DNA of 64,000 nucleotides, taken from positions 1,240,001 through 1,304,000 of the forward strand of contig OZ244595.1 in assembly GCA_965218235.1 (NCBI GenBank). The letters run 5' to 3'. This DNA comes from CADCWK01 sp965218235. GTDB taxonomy: Bacteria > Chloroflexota > Chloroflexia > Thermomicrobiales > UBA6265. The position numbers and the translations under genes were made by a program. Shown piece after piece: positions 16,875 through 28,200 of the stretch. Each line of letters starts with the position of its first letter. The stretch's first letter is position 1. Under the pieces are notes generated by a model. That model had not been told where the DNA came from, ran no database searches, and worked only from the letters and a program-made list of their open reading frames with translations.

Positions 16875-18956
16875 GTGAGCAGTATGCCGCAGACCTACAC
16901 ACCGGCTCAGTCGACACAGCCCCAGCAGATCGCGGCCGTCCCGACCAGCGACGCTGGCGACGGGATCGCACATGAGTCTGACGAGATCCTCGTTCCGCGC
17001 GATGAGACCAACGCGGACGTTGCCGTCACCGACAATCTGGATGACCTCCTCGATGCGCTCCCGCCCGACATCTCCGAGCCGATTCGCGGCCTCGATGACC
17101 AGCATGAGCTGGGAGGTCTGGTCGAGTTGATCCTTGACCTCGGCCGCCGCCCCGAGGCCCGGTTCCAGTACGGCGAGTTGATGCTGACCGATCGGGACGT
17201 GACTCGCGACGACCTCGAGCTGGTCGCCGGCAAGATCGGCCAGTTCGGCGATGACAACCGCGCCGGTATCGAGCGCACCCTCCACCGCATCTCCGCGATC
17301 CGGAACCGCAAGGGCGAGATCGTCGGCCTGACCTGCCGGATTGGCCGGGCGGTCTTCGGCACGATCCAGATCATCAGCGACCTGATCGAGTCCGGCGAGA
17401 GCGTTCTCCTCCTCGGCCGGCCGGGCGTTGGCAAGACGACCATGCTCCGGGAGACCGCCCGGGTGCTGGCCGACGAGTACCGCAAGCGCGTCGTCATCGT
17501 CGATACCAGCAACGAGATCGCTGGCGACGGCGACATCCCGCACCCCGCCATCGGCCGGGCACGGCGGATGCAGGTTCCGACGCCCAACCAGCAGCACGGC
17601 GTGATGATCGAGGCTGTCGAGAACCACATGCCCGAGGTCATCGTCATCGACGAGATCGGGACGGAGCTCGAGGCCGGCGCCGCCCGGACGATTGCCGAAC
17701 GCGGTGTCCAGTTGATCGGCACGGCCCACGGCAACTCGCTCGAGAACCTGATGCTCAACCCGACGCTGTCGGATCTGATCGGTGGGATCCAGTCGGTCAC
17801 GCTCTCCGATGAGGAGGCGCGCCGCCGTGGGACCCAGAAGTCGATCCTGGAGCGCAAGGGCCCGCCGACCTTCGGAATCATGGTCGAGATCGTCAGTCGG
17901 GACGAGGTCGCCGTCCACCGCGACGTCGCCACGACCGTCGACGGCATCCTCCGGGGCGTCGCCCCCCGAGCCGAGACCCGGCGCCGGAATGAGCGCGGCG
18001 AGCTGGAGATCGGCAACCGCGACGAACCCCGGCGCGACCCCGGCCAGCCACAGCAGCGACCTGGTGGGCAGTTCATGTCCGGCCGGCGGAGTGGTGGCGG
18101 GAACGGCAATGGCAACGGGTCGGGGATCGTCGATCTCAGCACCCGCCAGCTTCGCAATGGCCGCAGTGATATAGATCTGCGGGTGTCGGTCGCCAGTGCC
18201 CCGCCGGCCCCGATCAGCCTGCCGACCCTGCGGGCCGCCGGACGGACCGAGACCGCTCCCGACGTGACGGCCGAGGAGTTCGATGCCCGGGCGGTCCCCG
18301 AGGCGGTCGAGTTCGCCCCGTCCTTTCCGCGCGGCCGGGGGACCGAGAGCAAGCCGCTTCGGCTCTACCCGTTCGGAATCAGCCGCAACCGGCTGGAGTC
18401 GGCCATCAACCAGCTCGGCGTCCCGGCGACGATCGTCCGCGATCTGCGCGAGTCGGACATGGTCGTCACGCTGAAGAACTACTACCGGCGCAAGCCGCAG
18501 TCGCTCCGCGATGCCGAGAGCCGTGGTACGCCCGTCTACGTCATGCGGTCGAATACCGAGACGCAGATGGAGAACGTTCTCGCCGGGCTGTTCCCGTTCG
18601 CCGCGTCGCGCCGGACGCCGATGCCGACCCGCCGGATGGAGACGGTCTCCGACCGAGCCGCCGAGCTCGATGAGATGGACTGGGACGGGGAGGAGGACGA
18701 TCTTCCCGCGAACCTGTCCGACGACGCTTCGCCGGCCCCGAAGGCCAGCGATGACGTCGTGACCCGGGCCATGGTCGAGGCTGAGGACGCGATCGCCCAC
18801 ATCATGGGTGGCTCGCCGCCGATCTCGCTGGCGCCGCAGGGTGCCTACGTCCGGCGCCTCCAGCACCAGATGGCCGACCGCTACAACCTCGGCAGCCGCA
18901 GCCGGGGTCGTGAGCCCTATCGTCACGTCGAGCTCTTTCGCCTCGGCATGCAGTAG
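16875..18956 (+). CDS. R3H domain AAA ATPase (Ycf45 / SpoIIIAA-like)
   Basis: This is a predicted single-stranded nucleic-acid-binding ATPase of 693 residues. The AAA core resembles SpoIIIAA and plastid/cyanobacterial Ycf45, with Walker A LLGRPGVGKTT near residue 180 and Walker B VIVIDEIGTELEAGA near 255. After it come TAHGNSLENL and IGGIQSVTLSDEEARRRGTQKS. A Gly/Asn-rich linker precedes LRLYPFGISRNRLESAINQL, and the C-terminal R3H-type segment ends SRGREPYRHVELFRLG. GTG at 16875 has GAGG about 8 bases upstream; ATG at 16884 is an alternative. It lies upstream of tmk behind a strong hairpin. Its cellular role in Chloroflexota is not established. Confidence 0.85.
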   Translation: MSSMPQTYTPAQSTQPQQIAAVPTSDAGDGIAHESDEILVPRDETNADVAVTDNLDDLLDALPPDISEPIRGLDDQHELGGLVELILDLGRRPEARFQYGELMLTDRDVTRDDLELVAGKIGQFGDDNRAGIERTLHRISAIRNRKGEIVGLTCRIGRAVFGTIQIISDLIESGESVLLLGRPGVGKTTMLRETARVLADEYRKRVVIVDTSNEIAGDGDIPHPAIGRARRMQVPTPNQQHGVMIEAVENHMPEVIVIDEIGTELEAGAARTIAERGVQLIGTAHGNSLENLMLNPTLSDLIGGIQSVTLSDEEARRRGTQKSILERKGPPTFGIMVEIVSRDEVAVHRDVATTVDGILRGVAPRAETRRRNERGELEIGNRDEPRRDPGQPQQRPGGQFMSGRRSGGGNGNGNGSGIVDLSTRQLRNGRSDIDLRVSVASAPPAPISLPTLRAAGRTETAPDVTAEEFDARAVPEAVEFAPSFPRGRGTESKPLRLYPFGISRNRLESAINQLGVPATIVRDLRESDMVVTLKNYYRRKPQSLRDAESRGTPVYVMRSNTETQMENVLAGLFPFAASRRTPMPTRRMETVSDRAAELDEMDWDGEEDDLPANLSDDASPAPKASDDVVTRAMVEAEDAIAHIMGGSPPISLAPQGAYVRRLQHQMADRYNLGSRSRGREPYRHVELFRLGMQ

Positions 18957-19019
18957 TCGCCCGCAACATCGGCCCGCGAGCTGGCATTGTTCGGCCGCTG
19001 GTCGACCAGGAGAGAACTC

Positions 19020-19062
19020 CCGCGATGGTGGTGTCGTAGATCAGCCGACACCACCATCGCGG
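19020..19062 (+). terminator. Perfect 17-bp hairpin between R3H ATPase and tmk
   Basis: Arms 19020-19036 and 19046-19062 are exact inverted repeats with a 9-base loop. It is a probable terminator or attenuator. It ends 13 bases before the annotated tmk ATG, so tmk expression may depend on read-through. Confidence 0.7.
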
Positions 19063-19075
19063 TGCGCAAGGTCCT

Positions 19076-19792
19076 TTGGAATGGAACGGAGTGGTGTCGA
19101 TCGGTATGCAGGGACTGTTCGTGTGCTTCGAGGGCCCGGAAGGGGCCGGCAAGACGACTCAGGCCCGCTGGTTGGCCGACGACCTCCGGGCCGCTGGCCA
19201 TGAGGTCGTCCTGACTCGCGAGCCGGGCGGGACGCCGCTGGCGGAGGCGATCCGGGGGCTCGTTCTCAGTCAGACGATCGGTGGGAGCGCGATGTCCCCA
19301 GCGACCGAGGCGCTGCTGTTCACCGCGGCCCGGTCAGACCACGTCGAACGGTTGATCCGGCCGGCGCTGGCCCAGGGCAAGGTCGTCATTTGCGACCGGT
19401 TCACGGGCTCGACGCTGGCCTATCAGGGCGGTGGCCGTGGGCTGGATGGCGAGGCGCTGACCGCCGCCCAGCTGCTCGCGACCGGGGGTCTGACGCCCGA
19501 CCTGACGCTGCTCCTCGATCTCCCCGTTGGGGACGGGCTGGCCCGCCGCTTCGCCGATCGGGACGGCGATGCGCCGAACCGGCTCGATGCCGAATCGGAA
19601 GCCTTTCATGAGCGCGTCCGGGCGACCTACCTCCGGTTGGCCGGCGCCAACCCGGCGACCTGGGTCGTCGTGCTGGCCGACAAGCCCCCGGTTGCGGTCG
19701 CGTCCGCGATCGGCGACACTGTACGTTCAGTGCTCCGGGAACGACGCACCACGTTGCCCCGCACGCTGTCCGAGGCGGTCGACGCAGGATGA
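19076..19792 (+). CDS. tmk: Thymidylate kinase
   Basis: This enzyme phosphorylates dTMP to dTDP for DNA synthesis. The P-loop is FEGPEGAGKTTQ. The dTMP-binding DRF motif occurs in VVICDRFTGSTLAYQGGGRGLD, and the LID region has RFADRDGDAPNRLDAE. At about 228-238 residues the length is slightly long for the family but normal. The start is ambiguous: ATG 19076, GTG 19091/19094 or ATG 19106, where the conserved domain begins. Its stop overlaps the next start by ATGA, so the two genes are translationally coupled. Confidence 0.93.
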   Translation: MEWNGVVSIGMQGLFVCFEGPEGAGKTTQARWLADDLRAAGHEVVLTREPGGTPLAEAIRGLVLSQTIGGSAMSPATEALLFTAARSDHVERLIRPALAQGKVVICDRFTGSTLAYQGGGRGLDGEALTAAQLLATGGLTPDLTLLLDLPVGDGLARRFADRDGDAPNRLDAESEAFHERVRATYLRLAGANPATWVVVLADKPPVAVASAIGDTVRSVLRERRTTLPRTLSEAVDAG

Positions 19793-20157
19793 CCATGACG
19801 ACGGCTCGCCGGCCTGGCGACGCGATGAAACTGATCGTCGCGGTGATCCAGGGACACGACAGCAGTGTGACGCTTGGGGCGTTGGTGGAGCGGGGTTTTC
19901 ACGCGACACTGATCGACAGCCAGAGCGGGTTTCTGCGTGAGCGAAACGCAACGCTGCTCGTGGGCGTTCAGGAGGCATACCTGGCCGATGCCCTGCGCAT
20001 CATCCAGGGAGCCTGTCAGGCCGAGAACCGGCTGGCCAACCCCGTCATGCCGCTGGCCGAGCCGGTCGACACCTACGTCAACGCGCCGATCGCCGTGGCA
20101 ATCGGCGGAGCAACTCTGCTGATCTTCGATGTCGCGCGGTACGAACGAATCGCCTGA
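19789..20157 (+). CDS. darA: Cyclic-di-AMP receptor, DarA/PstA (DUF970) family
   Basis: This is a PII-like signalling protein that binds cyclic di-AMP. Visible family features are MKLIVAVIQGHDSSVTLGAL, the GFLRERNATLLVGVQ strand-turn, ENRLANPVMP with the following VDTYVNAPIAVAIGGATLLIF, and the ending DVARYERIA. These align closely with Bacillus DarA (YaaQ). At about 122 residues including a short N-terminal extension it is normal. It overlaps tmk by ATGA, as expected from the tmk-yaaQ order in Firmicutes. A role linking c-di-AMP to DNA or envelope homeostasis is known only in outline. Confidence 0.88.
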   Translation: MTMTTARRPGDAMKLIVAVIQGHDSSVTLGALVERGFHATLIDSQSGFLRERNATLLVGVQEAYLADALRIIQGACQAENRLANPVMPLAEPVDTYVNAPIAVAIGGATLLIFDVARYERIA

Positions 20158-20243
20158 GATCAGCCCGGCACGTCGGGTTCGACACGGTTGTCTCGGCGCG
20201 GCGACAGGCTGCCGCCGATCACGGGAAACGGAAAGGGGCTGGC

Positions 20244-21035
20244 ATGGCGATCGAGGAAGTGCTCGCGCGAGGTGCCCAGATCTTCGTGGCACTGATCGGG
20301 GCCTACCTGGCCGTGCTGTGGTTCGTCAGTATCGTCTGGGCCTTCCGGGACATCGAGTCGCGGAGCCGCAGTGTCGTCACCCAGATCTTCTCGACGCTCC
20401 TGGTCGTCCTGTTTCCATTCCTTGGGGTCCCGCTCTACCTCGTGCTTCGGCCGAAGGACACGCTCGACTCCGCCTTCCAGAAGTCGCTGGAAGAGGAGTA
20501 TCTCCTCCAGGATCTGGAAGAGCTCCCTCTCTGCCCGAGTTGCCAGCACTACGTGTCAGAGGACTTCGTCCTCTGCCCGCACTGCCACACCCAGCTCCGG
20601 GACAACTGTGCCAGGTGCGACCGCCTGGTCGACCTGCGCTGGACGCTCTGCCCCTACTGCTCCGCGCCGCAATCCGGCCATGAGCACCCTGAGCGGATCG
20701 AGGCGCCCGCCGCTCGGTGGTCCCGCCCCTCCGTCCCGGCGAAGGTTCCCGTCCCGGTCGCCGTTCCTGAGCGAACCGCTCCGGCCGAGCCACAGGTGGC
20801 CGCCGCGACGACGGTCGGCGAGATGGTCAGTCAGCGGGGCGCCGGTCGCGCCGATTCGTCCAGCCGCCTGACAGTGGTCGGTGGACGTGCCCATCGCCCC
20901 GGTGAGGAGGCCGACGGCCAGCCGCGCCGTGGCCGCTTCCTCCGCCCCGCCGTGACTGACGGTGCTTCCGCGACGACGGAGATCGACAACCGGGGCGAGC
21001 GCGAGCAGGTTCCGATGCGGGCCGACGGCGACTGA
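20244..21035 (+). CDS. Membrane protein with double zinc-ribbon domain
   Basis: This 263-residue protein has two membrane helices (about 12-34 and 48-69) in a PLDc_N-like arrangement, with GVPLYLVLRPKDTLD after the second. Two zinc ribbons follow: C97/C100/C111/C114 and C122/C125/C136/C139 (CPSC, CPHC, CARC, CPYC). The tail (about 145-263) is Pro/Ala/Arg-rich and disordered. ATG at 20244 has AAAGGGG at good spacing. It follows tmk-darA by 86 bases and is closed by a strong terminator. Function is unknown; a membrane adaptor is plausible. Confidence 0.75.
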   Translation: MAIEEVLARGAQIFVALIGAYLAVLWFVSIVWAFRDIESRSRSVVTQIFSTLLVVLFPFLGVPLYLVLRPKDTLDSAFQKSLEEEYLLQDLEELPLCPSCQHYVSEDFVLCPHCHTQLRDNCARCDRLVDLRWTLCPYCSAPQSGHEHPERIEAPAARWSRPSVPAKVPVPVAVPERTAPAEPQVAAATTVGEMVSQRGAGRADSSSRLTVVGGRAHRPGEEADGQPRRGRFLRPAVTDGASATTEIDNRGEREQVPMRADGD

Positions 21036-21063
21036 CGGCGGATCACGAATGGACCGAATTCCA

Positions 21064-21103
21064 GCCGGCGGCCCGTCCTCATAGACGAGGATGGGCCGCC
21101 GGC
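21064..21103 (+). terminator. Hairpin terminator after zinc-ribbon gene
   Basis: A 17-bp stem (arms 21064-21080 and 21087-21103, with one G-T wobble) surrounds the loop ATAGAC. Confidence 0.75.
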
Positions 21104-21123
21104 GTTGGCCAAGGCAAGCAGCA

Positions 21124-21152
21124 TTGACATAGACGGCAGCCGTAGCTAAGAT
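21124..21152 (+). promoter_or_regulatory. Strong sigma-A promoter of the ribose-type ABC operon
   Basis: TTGACA (21124-21129), exactly 17 bases, then TAAGAT (21147-21152). The predicted start is near 21159, inside the operator-like palindrome that follows. Confidence 0.75.
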
Positions 21153-21153
21153 C

Positions 21154-21177
21154 GGGAAACCTTGTAATCGATTTCCC
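21154..21177. promoter_or_regulatory. LacI-family operator-like palindrome at the transcription start
   Basis: An outer inverted repeat GGGAAA/TTTCCC encloses TTGTAATCGATTTCC (21162-21176), whose AATCGATT core is a perfect palindrome centred on CG. This matches the LacI/cre-type pattern TGnAAnCGnTnnC. Its position over +1 suggests repression. No LacI-type gene is in the window. Confidence 0.5.
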
Positions 21178-21217
21178 GGCGCCGGTTGTGCCGTTCCCGT
21201 TTGGATTGGGTGCCCGC

Positions 21218-22738
<1,521 letters not shown>

Positions 22739-22767
22739 CGCCGGCGCCGAATCAAAAAGGAACGGTG

Positions 22768-23793
22768 ATGTCCGAAGCCGCAACGACTGCTCCCGAGCGT
22801 CGCGATCCCGCCCGAGCGGTCTGGAACGTCGTGCTTCGTTTTCAGAGCTACTTCGTCCTGCTCCTCATCGTCGTGCTGGCGGCATTGCTCTCGCCCGAGC
22901 GAGCCGGTGAGAACGTTTTCCTCGACAGCCGCAATCTGCTCAATATCGTCCGCTTCGCGTCGGAGAACGGCATCATCGCTATCGGCATGACGCTCGTCAT
23001 CATTACCGGCGGTATCGACCTCTCGGTTGGCGCCGTGCTGGCGCTCTGCGCGGTCGGCGCGGCGAGCAGCATGATGCGCTACGACTTTGGACTGCCCCTG
23101 ACGCTGCTCATGGTGCTTGGTCTCGGCACCCTGGTTGGACTGATCAACGGTCTCATCACGACCAGGTTGCGACTGCAGTCGTTCATCACCACCCTGGCCA
23201 TTATGAGCGTTGCCCGTGGCGCGGCCTCCCTCTGGGCCGACGGCTATGCCATTCCCATCTCCTATGGAAACGGAGAGGACCTCGCGCCGCCCATCTACCG
23301 CACGATCTTCGCGGGAAGTGTCGACATCGGTGCGTTTCAGATCCCGGTCCAGGTCTTCTACTTCCTCGGCGTTGCCCTGATTGCGTCGCTGGTCCTCTCG
23401 CGAACGCGTTTTGGCCGCCATATCTACGCGGTTGGGGGCAACGACACGGCGGCCCGGCTCTCCGGCATCAACGTTGATCGAGTCCGCATCGCCGTCTTCG
23501 CAATCACGGGCTTTCTGGTCGGGGTCGCCGCGCTGTTGCACTCCGCTCTCGTCAGTCAAGGCAGCCACATCGACGGCAATGGCTACGAACTCAACGCCAT
23601 TGCCGCGGTCGTCATCGGCGGCACGAGCCTGATGGGTGGCGTGGGCACGATCGGCGGAACGGTGATCGGCGCCCTGATCCTTCAGGTCCTCGACAACATC
23701 CTCGGTCTTCGCAACGTCCAGTCTGAGTACCAGGCCATCCTGAAGGGCGCCATCATCGTCATCGCGGTCGTACTGCAGCGCCAACGGAGGTAG
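22768..23793 (+). CDS. Sugar ABC transporter permease, RbsC-like
   Basis: This is the membrane subunit of the ribose-type importer, about 341 residues with eight to ten helices. Conserved stretches are NLLNIVRFASENGIIAIGMTLVIITGGIDLSVGAVLAL, visible in part as GIDLSVG, then LVGLINGLITTRL, FGRHIYAVGGNDTAARLSGI (the cytoplasmic coupling loop to RbsA) and AAVVIGGTSLMGGVGTIGG. ATG 22768 has AAGGA 7 bases upstream. It starts 29 bases after the ATPase stop. Confidence 0.93.
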   Translation: MSEAATTAPERRDPARAVWNVVLRFQSYFVLLLIVVLAALLSPERAGENVFLDSRNLLNIVRFASENGIIAIGMTLVIITGGIDLSVGAVLALCAVGAASSMMRYDFGLPLTLLMVLGLGTLVGLINGLITTRLRLQSFITTLAIMSVARGAASLWADGYAIPISYGNGEDLAPPIYRTIFAGSVDIGAFQIPVQVFYFLGVALIASLVLSRTRFGRHIYAVGGNDTAARLSGINVDRVRIAVFAITGFLVGVAALLHSALVSQGSHIDGNGYELNAIAAVVIGGTSLMGGVGTIGGTVIGALILQVLDNILGLRNVQSEYQAILKGAIIVIAVVLQRQRR

Positions 23794-23896
23794 CCATGTC
23801 ACGCATCATGCGGCCGCCGTAGGCCGCCAAGTCGGACGGACAACGTCACTCGATCGCTGATGATCATGTACCGATGCCGGACAGGAGATTCCAGAG

Positions 23897-24928
23897 ATGA
23901 AACGATCACTGCGCCTTGCCATGTCGCTCCTGGTGACCATCCTCTCGTTTGGGTTGAGTCCCGCACTGCTCTCGGCCCAGTCGACGCCGGTCGGCAGCCC
24001 CGTTGCCACGTCCGACACCTGCCTGACTAACCCGATCCCGCCCAAGGACCGCTACGTCATCGGCATGTCCCAAGCGAACAAGGGCGAGCCCTGGCGGCAG
24101 GCGATGAACGACCAGATCACGGCCGCCGCCCAACAGTACGGTAATCTCGACGTTGTCTTCGCCGACGCCGCCCAGGACAACGCGAAGCAGGTCGCCGATG
24201 TCGAGGGTTTTCTGCAGCAGGGCGTCGACCTGCTGATCATCTCGCCCAACGAGGCGGCGCCGTTGACGGATGTGGTCGCCAAGGCATGCGCCCAGGGTGT
24301 GCCGGTCGTCGTGCTGGATCGCAGGGTCAACGGCGATCAGTACACCATGTGGATCGGCGGTGACAACACCAAAATCGGAGAGCAAGCGGGAGCCTACACG
24401 GCCACGTGGTGCCAGGACAACGGTTACGATCCCTGTCTAATCGGAGAGATTCGCGGTCTCGAAGGCTCCACCCCGGCCCAGGAACGCGGCGATGGGTTCC
24501 GCGCCGGTCTCGCCTCCGATCCCAGCGCGACGATCGCCGCCAGCCAGAACGCCGACTGGCTGCGGGAGCGGGCCGTGCCGGTCTCCCAGTCGATGCTCCA
24601 GGCCAACCCGGACCTGAACGTCATCTTTGCCCACAACGATCCAATGGCCGAAGCCGCCCTGATCTCTGCAGGTAACCTGGGCGTGAGTCCTGACGACCTG
24701 CTGGTCGTCGGCATCGATGGCCTGGCGACGCCGGACGGTGGTCTGCGGTCGGTGATGGACGGCCGGATCGACGTGACCTACGTCTATCCAACTGGTGGCC
24801 AGCAAGCCGTTGATTGGGCATCGAGGATCCTGAGCGGCGAGCACCCGCCACGTGAGGTCGTGCTCGATACGATCCAGGTGACCAGGGACAATGCCGAGCA
24901 GGTCTACCAGCAGTTCGGCGGCCAGTAA
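23897..24928 (+). CDS. Sugar ABC transporter substrate-binding protein, RbsB-like (periplasmic-binding fold type I)
   Basis: This is an exported monosaccharide-binding protein of 343 residues. The signal peptide is MKRSLRLAMSLLVTILSFGL up to LLSAQ, followed by a Ser/Thr/Pro linker. The core opens YVIGMSQANKGEPWRQAMND, with VVFADAAQDNAKQ, DLLIISPNEAAPLT, VVVLDRRVNGD, EIRGLEGSTPAQERGDGF, VIFAHNDPMAEAAL and VVGIDGL, all classic type I binding-fold elements. ATG has AGGAGA 10 bases upstream. There is no lipobox cysteine, so how it stays near the cell surface is unclear. The 103-base gap after the permease holds a small hairpin at 23810-23827. Confidence 0.92.
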   Translation: MKRSLRLAMSLLVTILSFGLSPALLSAQSTPVGSPVATSDTCLTNPIPPKDRYVIGMSQANKGEPWRQAMNDQITAAAQQYGNLDVVFADAAQDNAKQVADVEGFLQQGVDLLIISPNEAAPLTDVVAKACAQGVPVVVLDRRVNGDQYTMWIGGDNTKIGEQAGAYTATWCQDNGYDPCLIGEIRGLEGSTPAQERGDGFRAGLASDPSATIAASQNADWLRERAVPVSQSMLQANPDLNVIFAHNDPMAEAALISAGNLGVSPDDLLVVGIDGLATPDGGLRSVMDGRIDVTYVYPTGGQQAVDWASRILSGEHPPREVVLDTIQVTRDNAEQVYQQFGGQ

Positions 24929-25239
24929 GGAAAGTCGTCCTGATTTCTCTCAGGCACGCACAATCGTGGCGAGCGCGATCAGGTTCCGATGAGCTCCGAC
25001 GGCGAATGGTTCACCCGCTTCGAGCGATCAGCCGCGAGGACCCGCTTCCCGACAGGGAGGCGGGTCCGTTGCGTTGCGGCCCGCTACCATTGTCGGAGTC
25101 CCGGCGCATCCAGGGAAAGGCCTGTCGTCGGTAACGGCTTGGTGGGTATCATTGGTCGACCGTGAGGACTGGGAGTAAGGCTGATGACCGGCATCGAAGC
25201 GGATCCATCACGGCATTCGATCGCGACAGACAGGCAACA
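24929..25239. other. Intergenic region between binding-protein gene and nuclease-helicase gene
   Basis: This 311-base region holds a terminator hairpin (25038-25067) and, after it, the uncertain start region of the nuclease-helicase (GTG 25162 is in frame). A TATCAT at about 25147 could be a -10 element, but no matching -35 is seen. Confidence 0.45.
25038..25067 (+). terminator. Hairpin terminator of the ribose-type ABC operon
   Basis: GGACCCGCTTCCC and GGGAGGCGGGTCC form a 13-bp stem (one T-G wobble) around a GACA loop, followed by GTTGCGTT. Confidence 0.75.
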
Positions 25240-28200
25240 ATGAGATTCGACGTGCCAGTGGACGGCGAAGGGCACCGCCGCCTCTCCCCAACCGACGTCT
25301 CGGCCTACATTCAGCAGGGGAACTGCCAGCGCTACCTGCGTCTCGCACTGATGTCGCGAGGCCACGGGGCCGATCCTATGCGCGCCTATGGTGTCGCGGA
25401 GCAGGCCCTGACCCCGCTGCTGACCAACAGCGGGCGGACCTTCGAGGAGATGGTCGAGCGGGCGATCGGGGCCCTGCTCCCTACCCGGCGGCTCGGCCAG
25501 GACGGCACGACCAACCGGGAGGCCGACAACGAGATGCTCATCCGGAGCGCGCGACGCCTCGCGACCGGGAGCACTATCGTGCTGTTCCAGGTGCGGCTCC
25601 GGACGCTGCTCGGCGCCTGGGACCTGCGCGGCGACGCCGACCTGATCCTGCTCCGCCGCGACGATGCTGGTCACCTATCCGTGCTCGTTGCCGACATCAA
25701 GAGCTCGACGCGCCCGCACCTCGAGCATCAGCTCCAGGTCGCGTTCTACGCCCGGATGATCGCGTCGATCCTGCGAGAGGACGAGGTCGCGGTGGCGTCG
25801 CTCCGGCTCGGCGTCCTCTACCGGGCGGCGGAGGTCGATCGCCTCACGCTCGATGCGGAGCTGGCCGAGCAGGTCGCCGCGGACCGTGACGCCGCGCGCC
25901 GAGCGTTCGGAACGGAGTTCGCCTGCCTCTCGCTGGTCGACGATGTCGCCGCGCTCCAGGACACCGTCGACGACCTCGTCGTGGGGGCCGACTCGCAGGC
26001 CGAGCAGACTGTCGCCGCGCCCTTCACCGAGGTCCCGTATCACCTCGCCGATGTCTGCGATGGCTGCCGGTTCAACGAGTTCTGCATGAAATGGTCGGCC
26101 GAGCACGACGACCTGACGCTGATCCCGTTCATCTCCGGAGTCGAGAGGTCGCAGTTGATCCGGGCCGGGATCCGGACGACCCGGCAGCTGGCCGAACTGA
26201 AGCGGGTCGAGAAGCGGGTCAAGGGGGAGGCTGGTCCGGCATTGCGGCTCGTCACGGCACCGCGAACTCTCCCGATCGTGCGCGGACTTGGCTCGCGGTC
26301 GGGTCTGGGTGGGCGGCTCGACGAGCTCGTCATCCGCGCCCAGGCGTACCGGAAGGGGCAGGGTGACGACTTCCCGACCGTCTGGGACATTCCCGGTGGG
26401 GGCCGCGGCACGCTCCCGGCCGTCGCGTCGGACCGTCACCCCAACCTCGTCTGGGTCTACATCGACGCCCAGAAGGACTACCTCAACGATCGCCTCTACC
26501 TGCTCGCCGCCCGGGTCATTGCGTGCGATGGGGGCGAGCCCGTCCGGGAGGAATCGATCGTCGAGATGACCGACGGCCCTCCGGACGACCCGTTGACCGA
26601 GCGGGCGATCGTCGGGCGCTGGGCCCAGCGGGTCGTCGGCGCGATCGGCCGGCTGGCGGCGCCGGAACCGCTGACCGGCGCGCGGCGGGCCCCAATCCAT
26701 CTCGTCTTCCACAGCGGCCAGGAGCTGGGTGATCTACTCGACGGCCTGTCGCGTCACCTCCAGGAGGTCTTCGGGGCGACCGCGCTCTACGACTTCGTCA
26801 CCCAGCCCGCCGCCTACGACTCGCCGCTCGTGACCGAGCTCGCCGACGAGATCCGGGAGCGGCGCAATCTGCCGCTGATCGCGCAGTCGCTCGTCCGCAC
26901 CTCCAGCTTCCAGGGGTTCGACTGGGACAGCCCCCGGCCGTTCCGGCAGCTGTTTCGGGCGCGGACGTTCGACTTCGTCCGGAAGCTCGGCGGCGAGGGC
27001 GACGACGAGGGACAGTGGTACACGAGCCGGGCCCGGTTCCGATCAGGGATTCCACTTGAGTACGCCTACGGACTCTGGGGCAAGCTGGAGCTTCGACCGG
27101 GCGGGTCGGACGCCACCATCGAACCGTTCCTGGCGCCGAGCCGGGCCGAGTTCCTCGCCTACGTCGACCGGCGGCTCGACGCCCTCGTCTTCCTCGCCGG
27201 CAAACTCGATCCCAACCGGGACGCCGGCAAGACGCCGTTCGATCTGCCGGAGCTTGGGGTGTTCGAGGCCCGGGCCCACGACCTCGGAGCGGCGCTGCTG
27301 GAGTTCCTCCAGATCGAGCGGCACGCCGAGATGGCCCATTGGCGCCGGGTTCGGCAGCTCGAGCCCGAGCGCCGGATGGCGATGGGGGAGGCCTGGGTCG
27401 CTTCGTTCCATGACGAGGACCAGGAGCCTGAGACCCGAGCCGCCCTCGCGACCGCGCGGGAGCGATTCGACGCCCGTGAGGCGATGACCCAGTCTGGCCG
27501 CGATCTGACTCCGGACGAGCGGAGAGGGCTGGTCTGGTCGCTGGCCGAGCGGCCCCTGCGGTTCCGGCTCGAGCCCGGAGCCGACGCCGGAGACGTCAAG
27601 GAGTTCCTGGCGACATCGGACATGAAGACTGGCGAATGGGCCGTGCTGAAGGAGCGGTTCGCTGTCGACTCGCGGCTGCCAGTCGGGCAACGGACCCCGT
27701 TCACGCCGACCGCCAAGCAACTGCTCTACGCGCCACGGGTCGAGATCGGCGCCGTGGACCCGGATAACGGTGACAGCGGCCAGCCGGACGTCCGGTTCGA
27801 GCTCTTCATGCAGGACTCACGGGGCGGCGGCGGCAAGGGCAATGGCTACACCTTCGGTGATCGCCCCGAGCCGCCGCGGGACGGGACGACCTACACGCTC
27901 GACCCCAACCCGGACGATTTCAACGGGGCCGGCCTCCAGACCACGATCCAGCAGATCGTCGACGGGCGCCAGAACACGCTCTACGACCGGCTCGTGGCGC
28001 CGACGCCGGGGTCGGCCGAGTGGTCGTCCGAAGCCGCGGCGGGCCAGGAGCGCTTCATGGCCGGACTGGTCGCCCTCGACGCGGCCGGTCTGCTGCACGG
28101 ATTCGAGCCCGGCAAGCACGACTTCATCGCCCGCCGCAGCGCCGAACCGTTCCTTCTCGTCCAGGGGCCTCCTGGTACTGGAAAGAGCTACACGACCGCC

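Noticed and set aside
16815..18926. 703-codon minus-strand open frame
   Set aside because: Exact antisense of the R3H AAA ATPase; no independent support.
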